Assembly: GCF_000247695.1 (NCBI RefSeq)
Contig: NW_004624743.1
Span: 5,826,136 to 5,890,135 of the forward strand
DNA from: Heterocephalus glaber
Lineage: Eukaryota > Chordata > Mammalia > Rodentia > Bathyergidae
Length of the DNA stretch: 64,000 nucleotides
Reading direction: 5' to 3'
Part shown: piece after piece, positions 11,031 to 23,164 of the stretch
Position numbering within the stretch: position 1 is the stretch's first letter
Layout: the number at the start of each line of letters is the position of its first letter
Notes under the pieces: generated by a model
Told to the model about the DNA's origin: nothing
What the model saw: only the letters and a program-made list of their open reading frames with translations
Databases searched by the model: none
Translations under genes and position numbers: made by a program

Positions 11031-11544
11031 AAATCAGATGTTAATACAATACATACACTTTATATTCTGGCAGGGAAGAAAACTGCGTAAAGAAAAATAA
11101 ATATTAGTGACAAATACAAAGATTTGATGATTTCAATGTATAGAAAGCAATGTACATTTCTGAAGAGAAACAGAAACTTTCTAGCTCAGTGCTTTAGTTG
11201 AAGAGATTCTGATCTGAAAGAAAGGGGATAAAACTGCAGACCAGATCAGCTACTCTAAGGTCTTAAATAACACTCTTCACTCATAGTTTGACAACTTACA
11301 CTAATGCCTAAATGAGCAAAAATCAAGAGGAGATACAGTGATATACAGTGGAAAAAAACAAATAAAATAAGAATTTCTAAAACATACAAGTTCTAACAAG
11401 CTGTGCTTTTAATATAATAAAAAGATAAGATTAGAAGTGCCAGAAAAATGAGGAAGTATACAGGCGTTTGAAAGTGATATATTTGAACTTAAATTTCCAT
11501 TTTAAAATTCACTAGCTTGTGCATAGGGGAAACACAAGCAGACA

Positions 11545-11665
11545 GTAAGGTTCTGTGTCTCAGTTTCACTCATATGCAAAGGAAATTATAGCATCTTTTT
11601 CTTCAGATTGATATGAAAATATTGATGGCATCAGCATGTAAACAACTTATTACACAGCAAGTTAC
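11545..11665 (-). mobile_element. MIR SINE fragment
   Basis: TCTGTGTCTCAGTTTCACTC, then ATATGCAAAGGAAATTATAG, matches the reverse complement of the MIR core ('ctcagtttcctcatctgtaaaatggggataata'). Old mammal-wide element, heavily diverged. Confidence 0.55.
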
Positions 11666-11693
11666 TGATGGTAATAACTCAATAAAGATTATT

Positions 11694-12190
11694 CTTTTTT
11701 AACATTTTCTTTCTTTCTTTTTAGCTTGTTTTACATGAACATTTGCAGTACACCAAGTTTGGAGTCATCTTGGGGAGTGGGTACACATACATATGAGAGC
11801 CTGTTTCTTTTTTAATCCCCCCCACACACTCCCTCCCTCCTCCTTTAATTTTCTTATCCTGATTTTTATTCTTGTTGATATTACCAATCTTAGCTCATGG
11901 GATGGATATAATGTTTACATTCATTGAGGTCATTAGTTTCCTGTACGTGCCACGTCCTTATTCTACTTCTTTCCCCTTCCCCTCCTCCTCCCCCCTTGCC
12001 CTTGTCCCATTGGAACACAGCCCTGTTGGAAGGGATCCATCCCTTCATCTCTCCCTGCCCATCCTTTATTATTCTCTTTGTTTGTACTTGACCTTACTCA
12101 AATGAGAGATTCCATATGGTGTTTAAGCTAGCTTGTCTGCTTTATTTCACTCCACATTATACATACTCTTTATAGTATTTTCTCAGAAAA
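11694..12190 (-). mobile_element. L1 LINE 3'UTR, reverse orientation
   Basis: Starts with a T-rich run (reverse A-tail, about 11694-11720), followed by pyrimidine-rich text (CCCCTTCCCCTCCTCCTCCC, the complement of the L1 polypurine tract). It ends TTATTTCACTCCACATTATAC, the reverse of the 'gtgaaataagccaga' region. Together with 10395-11030 it forms a pair of L1 ends facing each other. Confidence 0.75.
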
Positions 12191-12284
12191 AATATGGCCT
12201 TTACCTTCAGACTTGGTTTCAAATGTAGATTCTGACACAATTTACATAACTGTGGAGAAAATACAACATAAAAACATTGGGCTC

Positions 12285-12375
12285 ATACAGCTGTGTGGAC
12301 ATGAGCAAAATTCCTAATTTTATTTTGATCTTTTGCTAAAGATAAAGATTAAATGTCATAATTTATATGAACATA
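12285..12375 (-). mobile_element. Possible MIR fragment
   Basis: ACAGCTGTGTGGACATGAGC followed by a diverged 'taatttt...gataaagattaaatg' resembles the reverse MIR 'tagctgtgtgaccttgggcaagtt...' segment. Weak, because only the order of words supports it. Confidence 0.4.
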
Positions 12376-15300
12376 TGTTCATACATTAATGTTCTAATAA
12401 CGGTCAATTTATTTCTTTCATAAGTTGAAGTTTTACAGATTTATTTTCTGTTTTACTTGGAACTTTACAAAGCATTACTAGAAGGAAGAAGCAATAATAG
12501 AACAATGAACTTTACTGACTATAACAATATTTCTTGAGAGATCAGAAAATAGATTTTTCTATTCTTTTAAATATCAATGAGTAAAAGGCATGGAAAGTCT
12601 CTACTGAAAATCACAGAGATGAAAGACAATCCAACTCATTTTTTAAAAAATCATTAATTGTAATTTTAAAATATGAATCAAAGTCAAAGACAATAAGCTA
12701 GCATTCATTGTATTAAACAGGGATCTTTTGACAAAGCCTTGAAATTTAAAGTTAGAAGTCACATTTTTAAGAAAAATAATTAATATCAACCTAGGAATCA
12801 TGCCATTCATTTTCAGTTACAAGAAAATTTCTGCATCTTTACAGACTTGTTCATTCAATTATTTACTTAATTATACTTAGAAAGAGAAATTGCATTGTGT
12901 TTTACAAGGCTGCTCTTGAGAAGATTTCTTATTTTCTCCAAGGCCATAAATCAAACTACTAACATCTTTATTTTTAGCTAAACCCTACTATTTTGAATAG
13001 TAGGTAGTACTTCAAAACGAATTTTATCAATTTTACAATCTTCTAGCTCAATATATCTAAATCAATTTATATTCCGTTGTTTGCGTGTTTGAAGAAATAG
13101 ATTTACATCTGACCAAGAAAGAGAGGAAACAAAGTCAATATATGTTTGATTTTGTCATAGTGGGTAAGTGAGTTTCTCTCCTTATAGAACTCTGGAAAAA
13201 GTCACAGAACACAAAAGTCAGAGACAGCATAAGATGGCTGCAGAGCAAATCCTCGGACCCCAGGCAACCCTTGGTAATCTGGAGTGATGTAGGGCGTGAT
13301 AATATGAAGCAAATTCCATATTGATCTGTACTTCTTCCCCATTGCTTAAAAAATGGGTTCCCTTTAACAGCAATGAAGGTTTTTTAGTATGTTGCATGGT
13401 TATTTGATGCACTTTTTAATAGAATTTCATGATTTGTGTGGATATATTAGCCAAAAAAATAAGTTGAAAACTAGACTCAGAGTAACAATAAAACTTCCCT
13501 GCCTTTGTGAAGAAAAGGACAACCAGCATATAAATTACCATGGATCTGGTCACCCAGACACATCTGTGATGTTCGTAGGATTTATTTTTGCTTTTGAAAT
13601 TACACATTTTGCGAGGATAGTGATTATATGACCAGTTAAAATTGAAGTTGAAGTGAAATTAAAATTGCAGAACTCAAACCTGCCCCTCAGTATCATCACG
13701 GGCACACATTTCATGACCACCAGCCCACTCCTTAACACTACGGTACAATCTGACCGACAGGCACAAAGTCGGCATCTTCTCCATCTGCTATGAAATATTC
13801 TTTCAAAGTACTAGACTTTTTATGAATATTTTTATGAAAACCAAATATTCCTGGACTATGGGTATATTCAATTTATATAACCATTCCTGCTTTTTCCCAC
13901 AATCTTGTCATTGGTCTCAGAGATCCAAATGCCCAAGTAGAGAACTACTTTACTTGTATGCTGAAAAAGATGGAAGTAGTGTGTGTGGGGAGGTGTTTGT
14001 TTAATTGTTTTTCAATCTTGAGACTTTTCAGTATCAACAGATTTTACACTCAGAGTGGCATGATCAGGATAAATTCACTAAAGGTTTTATTGCTTTCTTA
14101 GTGACAAAGGGAACAGTTTTATTGATGTAACCTCAAACCACTAGAATTTGTAATCATTAGTGAGATAAAAGAACTCTGAATTTTTGTGGAATTAATCTCA
14201 TATTCTGAAATGGCTATGTCTCATGAAGATGTTTCTAATATTTTGTTCCTCAGTTTAATGAATATAATACCTTTGATATCAAAAACTATCATTAATTCCT
14301 GTGGATGGTAGAATGCTCCATTTACCTGATGGAGTGAATTGTGATGGAGAAGAAGATAACTCATGTACCAAAGGAAGCTAAACAATCAATACAGACAAAG
14401 TTCTTTTCAGATAAAAACTATAGTATCTTCTTTTTATTGTGACAGGAAATAAAAAAATAAGGTCAGATAAATCTTCATAGCTGTTACCAGAATATTTATT
14501 TACCTCAATAGGCTTCACATGTAAAACAGTCTTTGTACATGACTAATATCCATCCGTAAGTTTTGTCCTGACCAAATTGGATAAATAAATATATCTGCTA
14601 GAAGAATATTCTTGTTTTGTTTTGAATATTTTATCTAATACAATATATGATTTTATCTAAGAGGAAAAAAGTGTTTCAGGGGCTTCCCCATTGGCTTTTC
14701 TATGAGAGTATTTTGGCAGTCAGAGGGTCACTTATTTCATTTATACACTTAGAGATCAGAACCATACCTGGTTTGCTTTGCTCATACACTATTTTGGCCC
14801 AAATTCATCCTTCTCACTCTCTTCCATTATCATTTTCTTTAGTGAGTTTGAATTACTAGTAAATAGTTGGGTCCAGATATATCATTCATATATCCATGTG
14901 TTTATTCATTTATAGGGCACAATAACTTTGGAAAATATTTGTAGTTCTCTCTAGAGAAGCAGTGAGAAGAACAGAAGGTAATTTGGTGAGGCTTTATATT
15001 CAAGTGTATAAGCTGAATTCACTTTGAAATCAGTGAAGACAAAAAGTTCTTCATATTGTGAGTCAAAGTCCAGCATCTCTCTTCCAGGTAATATTTTGTG
15101 TTTGCTTTTGTTGAAAGTCCATTCTTATTACTCTCCTGTGCCTATTCACCTTGGAAGTAGGAACTTTTGCATTCCCTCTGCTGGTTAAAGCTCTTGCTCA
15201 GCCTGGAATACATCCTAAACTGCTTGAAATCGACAACTCTATTTCAAAAGTAACATCTCCCATTCTCGCCCACAGAGATCAGCCTTTTGCAAGGTAGTTT

Positions 15301-16449
15301 TGAGGAGCATTCACTTTTGAACACTTTTGAGGTAATTCTTAAGACTTTACTTGGTAGTGGCTCCTTAAGGACTTCAAGAAAAGAAGCACAACTTAAGCCA
15401 ACCTGACCCTAAAATTACTCTCTCATATAATAAACATCATAGATCTGAAGCATCATGACAAAGCTTTTAAAATTAAACTGGCATGAAGGCTAACATCTTC
15501 CAAAGTGAAAAACATTTTTGTGGTAAATTAAGCCACTTTTATTTTCTCTCAAAAGGTGTGAACAAAAAATAAGGCAAATGTTTATAGTTTAAAAATTATA
15601 GTAAAAGACACATTGCATCCAATTAATCACCCTCAAAATGCCCCCTCTCTGTTTTCAAACATATGTATCCCATTATTCTTTCCCTTTTCTGCAGCAGTTC
15701 TGGAAGTTCTCTTTTGTGAGTGTTTTTAGTTGCACTCTCCTGGCTGCCTGGTTGCCTGGATAAAATCAAAACTTTTACCTTTCATGGGGATTTTAAATTT
15801 GGAAAATGCCAGAATTTGCAATATCCTAGATCCAGTGAATAAAGTGAATGAGGACACAGCGTGATGTTTTTGTTAGACAGAAACAGATGGACAGTTTTGA
15901 TGGAGGGATAATCATAAAATATAGTAAACATTTAAATTAAGACATTTATTACAGTAAAATGCTGTTAATCTCCTTCACAATATTCAAAATACACTCAGTC
16001 ACTTTGAACACACTCAGCAATTCTTAGCAATGGATTTTCACTGTAAATTTTTTTATCTTTTGATCATGTCTTGTATATAAGAACCAGAGACTACACAGTA
16101 CTTTGTTGAACATGTTTAGAATACAGCTCAAAATGACTTGATATGTAAAGAATCAGGAAAATATGAATAATTCTCAAGAGAAAATTAATAAATATCATAA
16201 TTAATAGAAACAAATTTTAAGAAAATTCATTTGTTGGGATTATCCATACTATTGGGCAACTATTATAATTGTATTCTATGAAGTAAAGGTGAACATGCTT
16301 AAACTGAATAGAAATAGAAAAGTTCTTGCCTGAGAAATAAAAACAAGAGACATATTTCAGAACTGAAAATATGTATTTGAATTTTTTAAAAAGCTGGAAT
16401 TGATATGCTCAATAATAGACCATAAATGACAAAGGAAGCATTTAGTAAA
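12376..16449. other. Unassigned AT-rich non-coding DNA
   Basis: About 4 kb without an identifiable gene, RNA or repeat. The longest open frame is 80 codons and none resembles a known protein. The sequence is uniformly AT-rich. Confidence 0.6.
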
Positions 16450-16861
16450 TGTTATGGCTTGTGTCTAGATGTCCCTCAAAGTCTTATGAGGTCATAGGTG
16501 GGGCTTTTTCAGAGGTGGCTAGATCTAGAGTGTGTGACACTTGTGTTGATTCACAGTGCAATGGTAGGCTCAAGGGCACTAGGGTTGAGGATGTGGATGG
16601 TACCTGCCCTAAGTAGTTTGGATAAGATAAAAGGGGCAGGAAAGCATTGCTAAGGTCCCTTGTTGTTTTGCAACCTTGTGGGTACCAGGACCTATTTGTT
16701 CTCCTCTGTAATGCCCCTCTGCCAAGCCACACTACCTTAGAGATAGCTGAATATGGACTGAAACCTCTACAAACTATGAGCTCAATAAACCTTTCCTCCA
16801 TTAACTTTGGATGTCTGGTATTTTGTCTCAGCAAAAAGAGAATAGTAACTAAGACAGTAAA
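16445..16861 (+). mobile_element. Solo MaLR LTR with 5-bp target duplication
   Basis: The LTR proper is 16450-16856 (407 bp), beginning TGTTATGGCTTGTG and ending CTAAGACA. It is flanked by GTAAA on both sides (16445-16449 and 16857-16861). A 5-bp duplication is what ERVL-group integrases leave. Sequence blocks are shared with 8059-8441, so both belong to one family. The absence of internal sequence means LTR-LTR recombination removed the rest. An AATAAA signal lies near 16783. The 148-codon minus-strand frame at 16484-16930 is mostly the antisense of this LTR and is not a gene. Confidence 0.88.
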
Positions 16862-19530
16862 CTTGACAATATACCAGTCATAGTATACATAATTATACCA
16901 ATATAATTGTCCAATCTCAATAAAGAGCAAAAGTATTTAGAAAATAAACAGAGTCTCAGTTGCACGGATGCTACTCAAAGACCTGAGACACCTAGGCAGG
17001 AAATAAAGTTCTAACATTTTTCACACACAGCCAGTTCTGCTAACCTGTATCTCTCTCTGGATAATGCAGCAGACCAGAGAGAAGGCATACACATTCCAGG
17101 AAAATGAGCCCGAGCTGAGGAAACCCACATCATCATATGGTGGGGAACAAGCATCCCTACACTTTGCTCCAAGACAATACTTCTACTTCCCAAAGTTGTT
17201 TACTACACTATGGGAAAGAAAATATAAAACAAACTCAGTCAATAACTCTGGTCCCAAAACACTAGCACAAGACTGTCAGAGAGAATTTCCCCTCCCAACA
17301 CACACAGGAAGTGAGAATATGGAAATACAAAGCAAAATATCATTTAAGGTAAGAATAGCCAAACAGAAGTAATTTTTTATGCTTAATACTATATGATACT
17401 TCATTTAAGGACATATTTTATCCAGGCATATGCTAACTGATGATATGGTGAGTATGCATGCTACCATTCTAGGTAGACCACTAAAAGAAATTATTATTCT
17501 TTTTAGTTTTCATGGAAAATCTTCCAAATAATTAAACTATTTGTGACATTGTGTAAAGAAGTGAAATGAAATGATACATGCTTAGTAACTTAATGTCACC
17601 TTGTGTCCTTCTGAGTATAAACAGATCAGTGAAATTAAAAATAAGAAATTCCCAACATTTTCTTCTTTATAGGGCCGGGCATTTAGCTAAGTGGTTCCAC
17701 CCCCTTATGGTTGGTGGGAAGGATAAGAAAGGCAAGGAGTTAATGAAATCTTCTATCCATAGTTGAATGTTTCATGAATCCCAAGATTCCATATCTGACT
17801 TTAAAAACATATCTTTATAAATAAGGAGTGTCACAATGCATTTCTAGTTTCCATCCTCACAAGATTCAGCTTCATGCTGTGAACTCAATTCAAATATAAG
17901 TGGTCTGTGGGACAGTTCAACAGAGTCTCATTGCTAAGGACCAATTTCACAGTTGGAATTAAATTTTTTTAGAGGTAATGAAATACACATATGATGATAG
18001 CCGTTTTTTAATATGATCGTAGGTTTTCAGCTGGGACACAAAAGGATACAGTTTTTTTTTAAATCAGCAGTTATTTTGCACTCAATGAACTAATTATACT
18101 TAGGTTCAGATAAAGGTCAGTACCTTTTACTACAGCACCCAATGTTGTTAATATTCTGTTCATTATTTAATGCAGAGGAACCAAACAACTATATTCCAAA
18201 ACATAGTTTACCTTTACTTAATTTGATTATTCTGTTGATTTTTCCTTTCCCTCAATTATGTTTTCCTGGCATAGTGAAAATATTTTCATTACTCAGTAAT
18301 ATCACATTTAATTTTACTTTCTTCTACCACATATAATCAAAATAAAACTTGTGAGATATATTTTATAATTTACATAATTATGAGTTTTGTGGGAAAGGTA
18401 AAATTTTATCTCCTCTCCATTTGGGAAATAAGAATCAAAACAATAGATGGAGGTGAAAATATTAGCTTCAAATATAAATTGTATTAGAGAATAAGGCTTT
18501 AATATATCGTTAACAGTATTTTTAATAACAGGATGGTACTGCAAATGAGCAGTAGAAGCAATGAGGACTCCTCAAGTTTCTCAGGAAAAATGAGGTCAGA
18601 GGAAAGGAGGCTCACCTAGCATTACCCTAATATGGAGGTCAGTAGGAAGGTCAGAAATTGCATCTGAAATGAAAGTAACTAAAGTGTCAAAAAACTCCTC
18701 ATGTTATACATTGGATTTATGACTAGCTACCTTTGTGGTTGTGCCAAATCATGTCTCTTACCATACATATTTGTGTATAAAATGAATATAACAACGTCTA
18801 CATGATCAAGGATAACACATGCCCTTCTGTATTATTATTTAAATAGGTTACATGTGTTTACACACAATAATAATGCCATAGTTTTGTGTTGTTGTCATTC
18901 TGTTTGTCAAAAGTCTATAATATCAGTATTTCAAAGAAACATACTAAACTTGAAGTTGACCTGCAAAGAAAGAATAGATTAATGAAATGTTTGTGAATCA
19001 AAGTAATTCTAATACATTTGAGGGCCATGTTGAGAATGTTGTTTTCCATTGATTTCCTCATACCAAGAACAATGATTCTCACTGGTATATAATTTTCAAA
19101 TAAGAAAATTAATTTTATTACAGCTAATGCTAATTACTGAAAACATAATATTCTAACATTTAAATAGAAATATTGGCCAACTTTATTATAAGGGAACTAT
19201 ATCACCCAATCTACTTACATTACTCCAAATAAGGACTTTTCTCTCTTCTCTATCCACTCTTGAAGGATAGAAGGGAAAGCACATCTCCAAATTATTAAAT
19301 CTCAATCTCTGGTGTCTGACAACATGCTACCACTTAGTAATTTTGTTTCCTTGGAGAGTTCAACAAAATGAACATTAGTTCCTCATTAGTAAAGTCTAAA
19401 TAATTAATATCTGTGCATACATATTATATTTCTATTTATTCTAAAATAATATTAATATAAGATAGATAATAATGTATAAGCATACAATGGTTGAAAGAGT
19501 TGGAATATTAGCACTCTGCAGTATAAATGT
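16862..19530. other. Unassigned AT-rich DNA with a SINE scrap
   Basis: No gene seen. The only item is a truncated ID-like SINE at 17672-17710. The open frame at 17064-17372 (102 codons) is compositionally ordinary and not recognised. Confidence 0.55.
17672..17710 (+). mobile_element. Truncated ID-like SINE (5' part only)
   Basis: GGGCCGGGCATTTAGCTAAG followed by TGGTTCCACCCCC is the A-box half of the window's ID-like family. The B-box half and A-tail are missing, so it cannot be a source copy. Confidence 0.7.
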
Positions 19531-19534
19531 CGGC

Positions 19535-19690
19535 ATCATGGTTCTAGAATCCCAGCTGTGATCCCTGAAAAACACTCATTTTCCATTCTCTCACCTCTGA
19601 ACTATGCTAGATTTTGATTCCTTGGATCATTTTATGGCTAACATGAGTACTGCAAATTGAGCTACCTTAAATACATGTATTATGACAGAG
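19535..19690 (-). mobile_element. Possible MIR fragment
   Basis: GGTTCTAGAATCCCAGCTGTG followed by a loosely matching 'cattttc...ctctcacctctgaa' run suggests a decayed reverse MIR. Low confidence. Confidence 0.35.
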
Positions 19691-20014
19691 ACTGAATGAG
19701 ACAAAGAAGAAACAAAAGCTTATCTTGGCTCTTTATTAAGACCATGATTTTGTTTCTATCTCATTATTCAAAATTTTACCAGTGTTTATACCATAGCTAT
19801 AAATGGGGTTGGAACATCCAATTCTTAAACTGTGAGGAGACCGATTGCTGGCCAACAATTATGAGCACTATTACTGTGGAGGAGAGAAAGAGGAGATTTT
19901 GGGCTACCCTAGCGAACTTGATGGTATTGCTAAGAACAAGCAGGAAAAAAACTTCTGAAAAATTTAGCATAGGTTCCGTCACAAATGAAAAATTCAGTTT
20001 ATTTTAGGAGTCAC

Positions 20015-20062
20015 CTCCATCTCCATCATCAACGTCATCATCACCAGCATCATCATCATCTC
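20015..20062. repeat. (ATC)n imperfect microsatellite
   Basis: Imperfect TCA/ATC triplets (CATCTCCATCATCAACGTCA, CATCACCAGCATCATCATCA) over about 48 bp. No coding context. Confidence 0.85.
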
Positions 20063-20933
20063 TATTTCATTTAGGACAAACTTTTGGACATATAATTCTA
20101 TTTAAATAAGTCATCCTATTTATCAGTGTGCATGTTTCTATCTGCCTTATTTCCTCCTCAAGATCCTTTCAAATATACCTCCCTTTTGGGAAAATATACA
20201 GAACTAGATTTTATATCACCATGGCAGACACTGAAATGAATTATGCCTGGAAGGGAATAATCAAAATAATTTAAAAATTTTATTACCTATGACACACTGT
20301 AAGAAAAGAAAACTGTAAGAGAATATTTATTTTAAATCATTCATGCATTCAGTCTCATTTTGTTTCTTTGACTACTTATATGTTTGTCCCTATATGCATG
20401 TACTATATTAAAATAACATATACAATGAACATACACAAGTGAAATGATTGCATATAAAATAAATATTAAATCAATTATTTTTAATAATTTGATAAGGTGT
20501 TAATAATATTCATTGACATTTTATTTTCCTTGTGTATAATTTCTATCAATCTTGTTCAGCTAGAATAGCTTTTAGAAACATAAATATTAATATCCTGGTC
20601 AGATTTGGTGATACGTATTTTGTTTACTGTATTGATTGAAATAAAAGATGTCAATATATGATTTTATGAGATTGTCTATCATCACAGCAACTTTTCAAAC
20701 CTTTAAAGTATTTTCTGAGTACTTTAAAGTATTTTAAGTATTTTCTGAAGTTTCTGCTAAGGCTTCAGACATAAGGGCCCTTTTCCTCAGAACTGAGGAA
20801 TGATTCAATTCATAATGAGAGCAATAACTCCCTTATCTGAAGTTTCCAGAGCAGATAACTGGCATTAACAGACTGGATCCAAGTGTGCTGTAAAGTCTTT
20901 TGAAAATAAAGAAATGTAGATATTGTATTAATC
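20063..20933. other. AT-rich non-coding DNA
   Basis: Nothing identified apart from a small local duplication near 20700-20750, where GTATTTTCTGA-type text recurs (AAAGTATTTTCTGAGTACTT, then AAGTATTTTCTGAAG). Confidence 0.5.
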
Positions 20934-21516
20934 GCCTTTTCATTGCTGGAACAAAATACCCAATATACACAATTTAAAGCAGAAAAGGTTTATTTTGTGT
21001 CATGGTTTCAGAGATTTTGATTCATGGCCAGCTAGCTCCAAGGCAGAAATGGAGGAAGGGCCAGGTAGAAGGAAGCTGCTCACCCAGGGCAGCCAGGAAA
21101 CAGAGAAAAGGGAGAGCTGAGCAGTAGCTACAGTAAGACTCCCGCAGGGAGGCCATCTGCAGCAGATCCCCACCTATGGACAGCACGCGAGCTCTGACCT
21201 CGTCTGGGGTCAACCCACTGAGAGCATGGTATATGTTCATATATACTCAATCCACTGAGAGAGCAGTATATGTTCATATATACTCAGCCCACTGAGAGTG
21301 CGGTATATATTCATATATACTCAACCCATTGAGAGCGTGGTATATGTTCATATATACTCAATCCACTGAGAGCGCGGTATATGTTCATATATACTCAGCC
21401 CACTGAGAGTGTGGTATATATTCATATATATTCAACCCACTGAGAGCGCGGTGTAGCCATGACCCACCTTCCAAACCCCGCCTCCGAACCCAGGAGGCTC
21501 TGGGCAACGTTTTACA
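20934..21516 (-). mobile_element. MaLR-type LTR carrying a minisatellite
   Basis: On plus it opens TGTATTAATCGCCTTTTC then ATTGCTGGAACAAAATACC, the reverse of a MaLR 3' terminus ('ggtattttgttccagcaat...taataca'). It continues with GGTTTATTTTGTGTCATGG and GGCAGAAATGGAGGAAGGGC, phrases common in reverse rodent MaLR LTRs. The upstream half holds the 37-bp tandem array at 21211-21453. The outer end (CA on plus near 21515) is approximate and I see no exact target duplication. Confidence 0.65.
21211..21453. repeat. 37-bp minisatellite, six full units plus a partial, with three-unit higher-order pattern
   Basis: Units start at 21211, 21248, 21285, 21322, 21359 and 21396, each exactly 37 bp, then a partial one at 21433-21453. 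Each unit contains CCACTGAGAG (one CCATTGAGAG) followed by a GTATAT..TTCATATATACT tail. Unit starts cycle CAACCC, CAATCC, CAGCCC, CAACCC, CAATCC, CAGCCC, CAACCC, and the tail reads ATATGTTCAT, ATATGTTCAT, ATATATTCAT in the same cycle. The array is therefore two 111-bp trimers plus the start of a third. Confidence 0.95.
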
Positions 21517-21696
21517 TCTAAGCCAGAATAGATGTATTTTAAACAGCTGAAATGAACATTTAAATAACCTCACGTTAGAAAAATATCTTGGAGAAGATAC
21601 CATGCATTCTATTCTTTGGGAACTTTTGAGCTTCATTTTTTTTGTTGTCATTTTGTTTTGTTTTTTAATCCTTTCCTCTTTCGTTTTCTAGCTTTA

Positions 21697-21735
21697 GGCC
21701 TGGGAATGTAGCTCAGTGGTAGAGCATTTGCCTAG
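21697..21735 (+). mobile_element. Truncated ID-type SINE (5' half)
   Basis: GGCCTGGGAATGTAGCTCAG then TGGTAGAGCATTTGCCTAG reads as the 5' half of a canonical ID element, with TGGTAGAGC rather than the TGGTTCC of the others here. This points to a different, probably older subfamily. It ends abruptly at TTTTCAACC. Confidence 0.75.
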
Positions 21736-23160
21736 TTTTCAACCTTTAAATAGAAAGAATAGCATTTATAAAAGCAACCAAAAAGAGCAAAATATATAGA
21801 AATAATTTTTATTTCAATAAATAACAATATTTTTATGAAGTCAGTAACGTTTGGATTCATAATCAGACATAGGCTCTGATGAATATTTTAACCTGAAAGT
21901 GGTAACTTGAATCTGAGCTGATAAAATAAAAAAATGCAAGGAGTCATCACATGTGGGAGAAAAAGAGGTTTTTGCTAGTAGTTTCTGTAAACAAAACTGT
22001 ATAAAGAAAAAAATAATTCCAAAAGCCACAAAAGCAAAACCCCTTTGGACTTATGCTCTTTATGTACTGCTAATTCATGAGCCTTCCAAATATAACAGAG
22101 AGATATTTCCAAGCTATTGTTACATGCACATGCAAAAATTTAGCTTTCCATTCCCATTTTCAGTGTAATGACTGTTCTTGCTCCAAATAGTAAGCTAAAT
22201 TTCACTTCATAAAATCTGTGCATTGTGGAACACAGTAGGGCTACTGCTGTGAGGGCCTGGATGTTATAGACTGTGCAAATCCTAGCAAGGATTTCTTACA
22301 CCCAAAACCATCTTTAAAGAAAAATGTCAAGCTCTGCTACTCCCATTTAAAGTTATAGTTTCTTATTTTCTTCTGCACATCAGGCATTGTGCTAAGGCTT
22401 ATGCCAGACTGATCTCACTTCAATGCATGTGTTTCATTTGGTCCTTTGCTTTCCTTTTCATACAAATGCCAAGAAATCTCCTATCCCTGCAACCTTTTCT
22501 TCTCTGCTAGTCACAAATGACTCACTGTGATCTGACAACTTGAGTACAAAGCAAACAGTGTTTGTGAAGTTACAGTGATTTCTTACTTCCCACTTAAATG
22601 GGGAGAATTTTTGTTTTCTGTTGGACATTTCATATTGTATACAAATGATGCTGTTGATCATTTATAGTTAAATTACCTACATTCTTGACTGTTCCACATA
22701 ATTTTTGAACTGTTTACACTTAACTAATTCTTTACTTTTCTACCAATCTCCTCATTTTTTTCTGAATGAAATACTTGTGTTTTCCATGAATCTTTCTTCT
22801 AAATGCATAGCAGGAATCATTTCTAGTCTAAAATTTCAGATATTCCATACACATTTAATTTCTTAATGATCTCAGAACATACTTCTCTGAATTTTTTAAT
22901 TCTTTTGTGTAGCTAATGACTACTATGTATTTTTAAAGCATCTGGTTCAAAACCAAATATATTGATTAAGAATTTTTTTTTAAAAATTGATGGTACCGAG
23001 TTTTGGTAGATGAGGAACAACTGTAACTCTCATATCTTGCTGTTATTCATGTAAAAAAGCTATAAGAATCCTGAAAAACCTTTAATAGTTTTTCACAAAC
23101 TTAAAACACGTATTAATAAAATGATGTGAGGATCACTATTTCAATATTCTCTCAAGGACA
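21736..23160. other. Unassigned AT-rich non-coding DNA
   Basis: No gene seen; open frames are 71 codons or shorter. A faint MIR-like phrase (CAGGCATTGTGCTAAGG at 22381-22397) stands alone. Confidence 0.5.
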
Positions 23161-23164
23161 CATG

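Noticed and set aside
16484..16930. Longest open frame of the window (148 codons, minus strand)
   Set aside because: It is mostly the antisense of the MaLR LTR at 16450-16856; the related LTR at 8059-8441 does not keep it open.
21211..21453. CRISPR-like array
   Set aside because: The whole 37-bp unit repeats with no unique spacers, and the setting is a mammalian LTR; it is a minisatellite.
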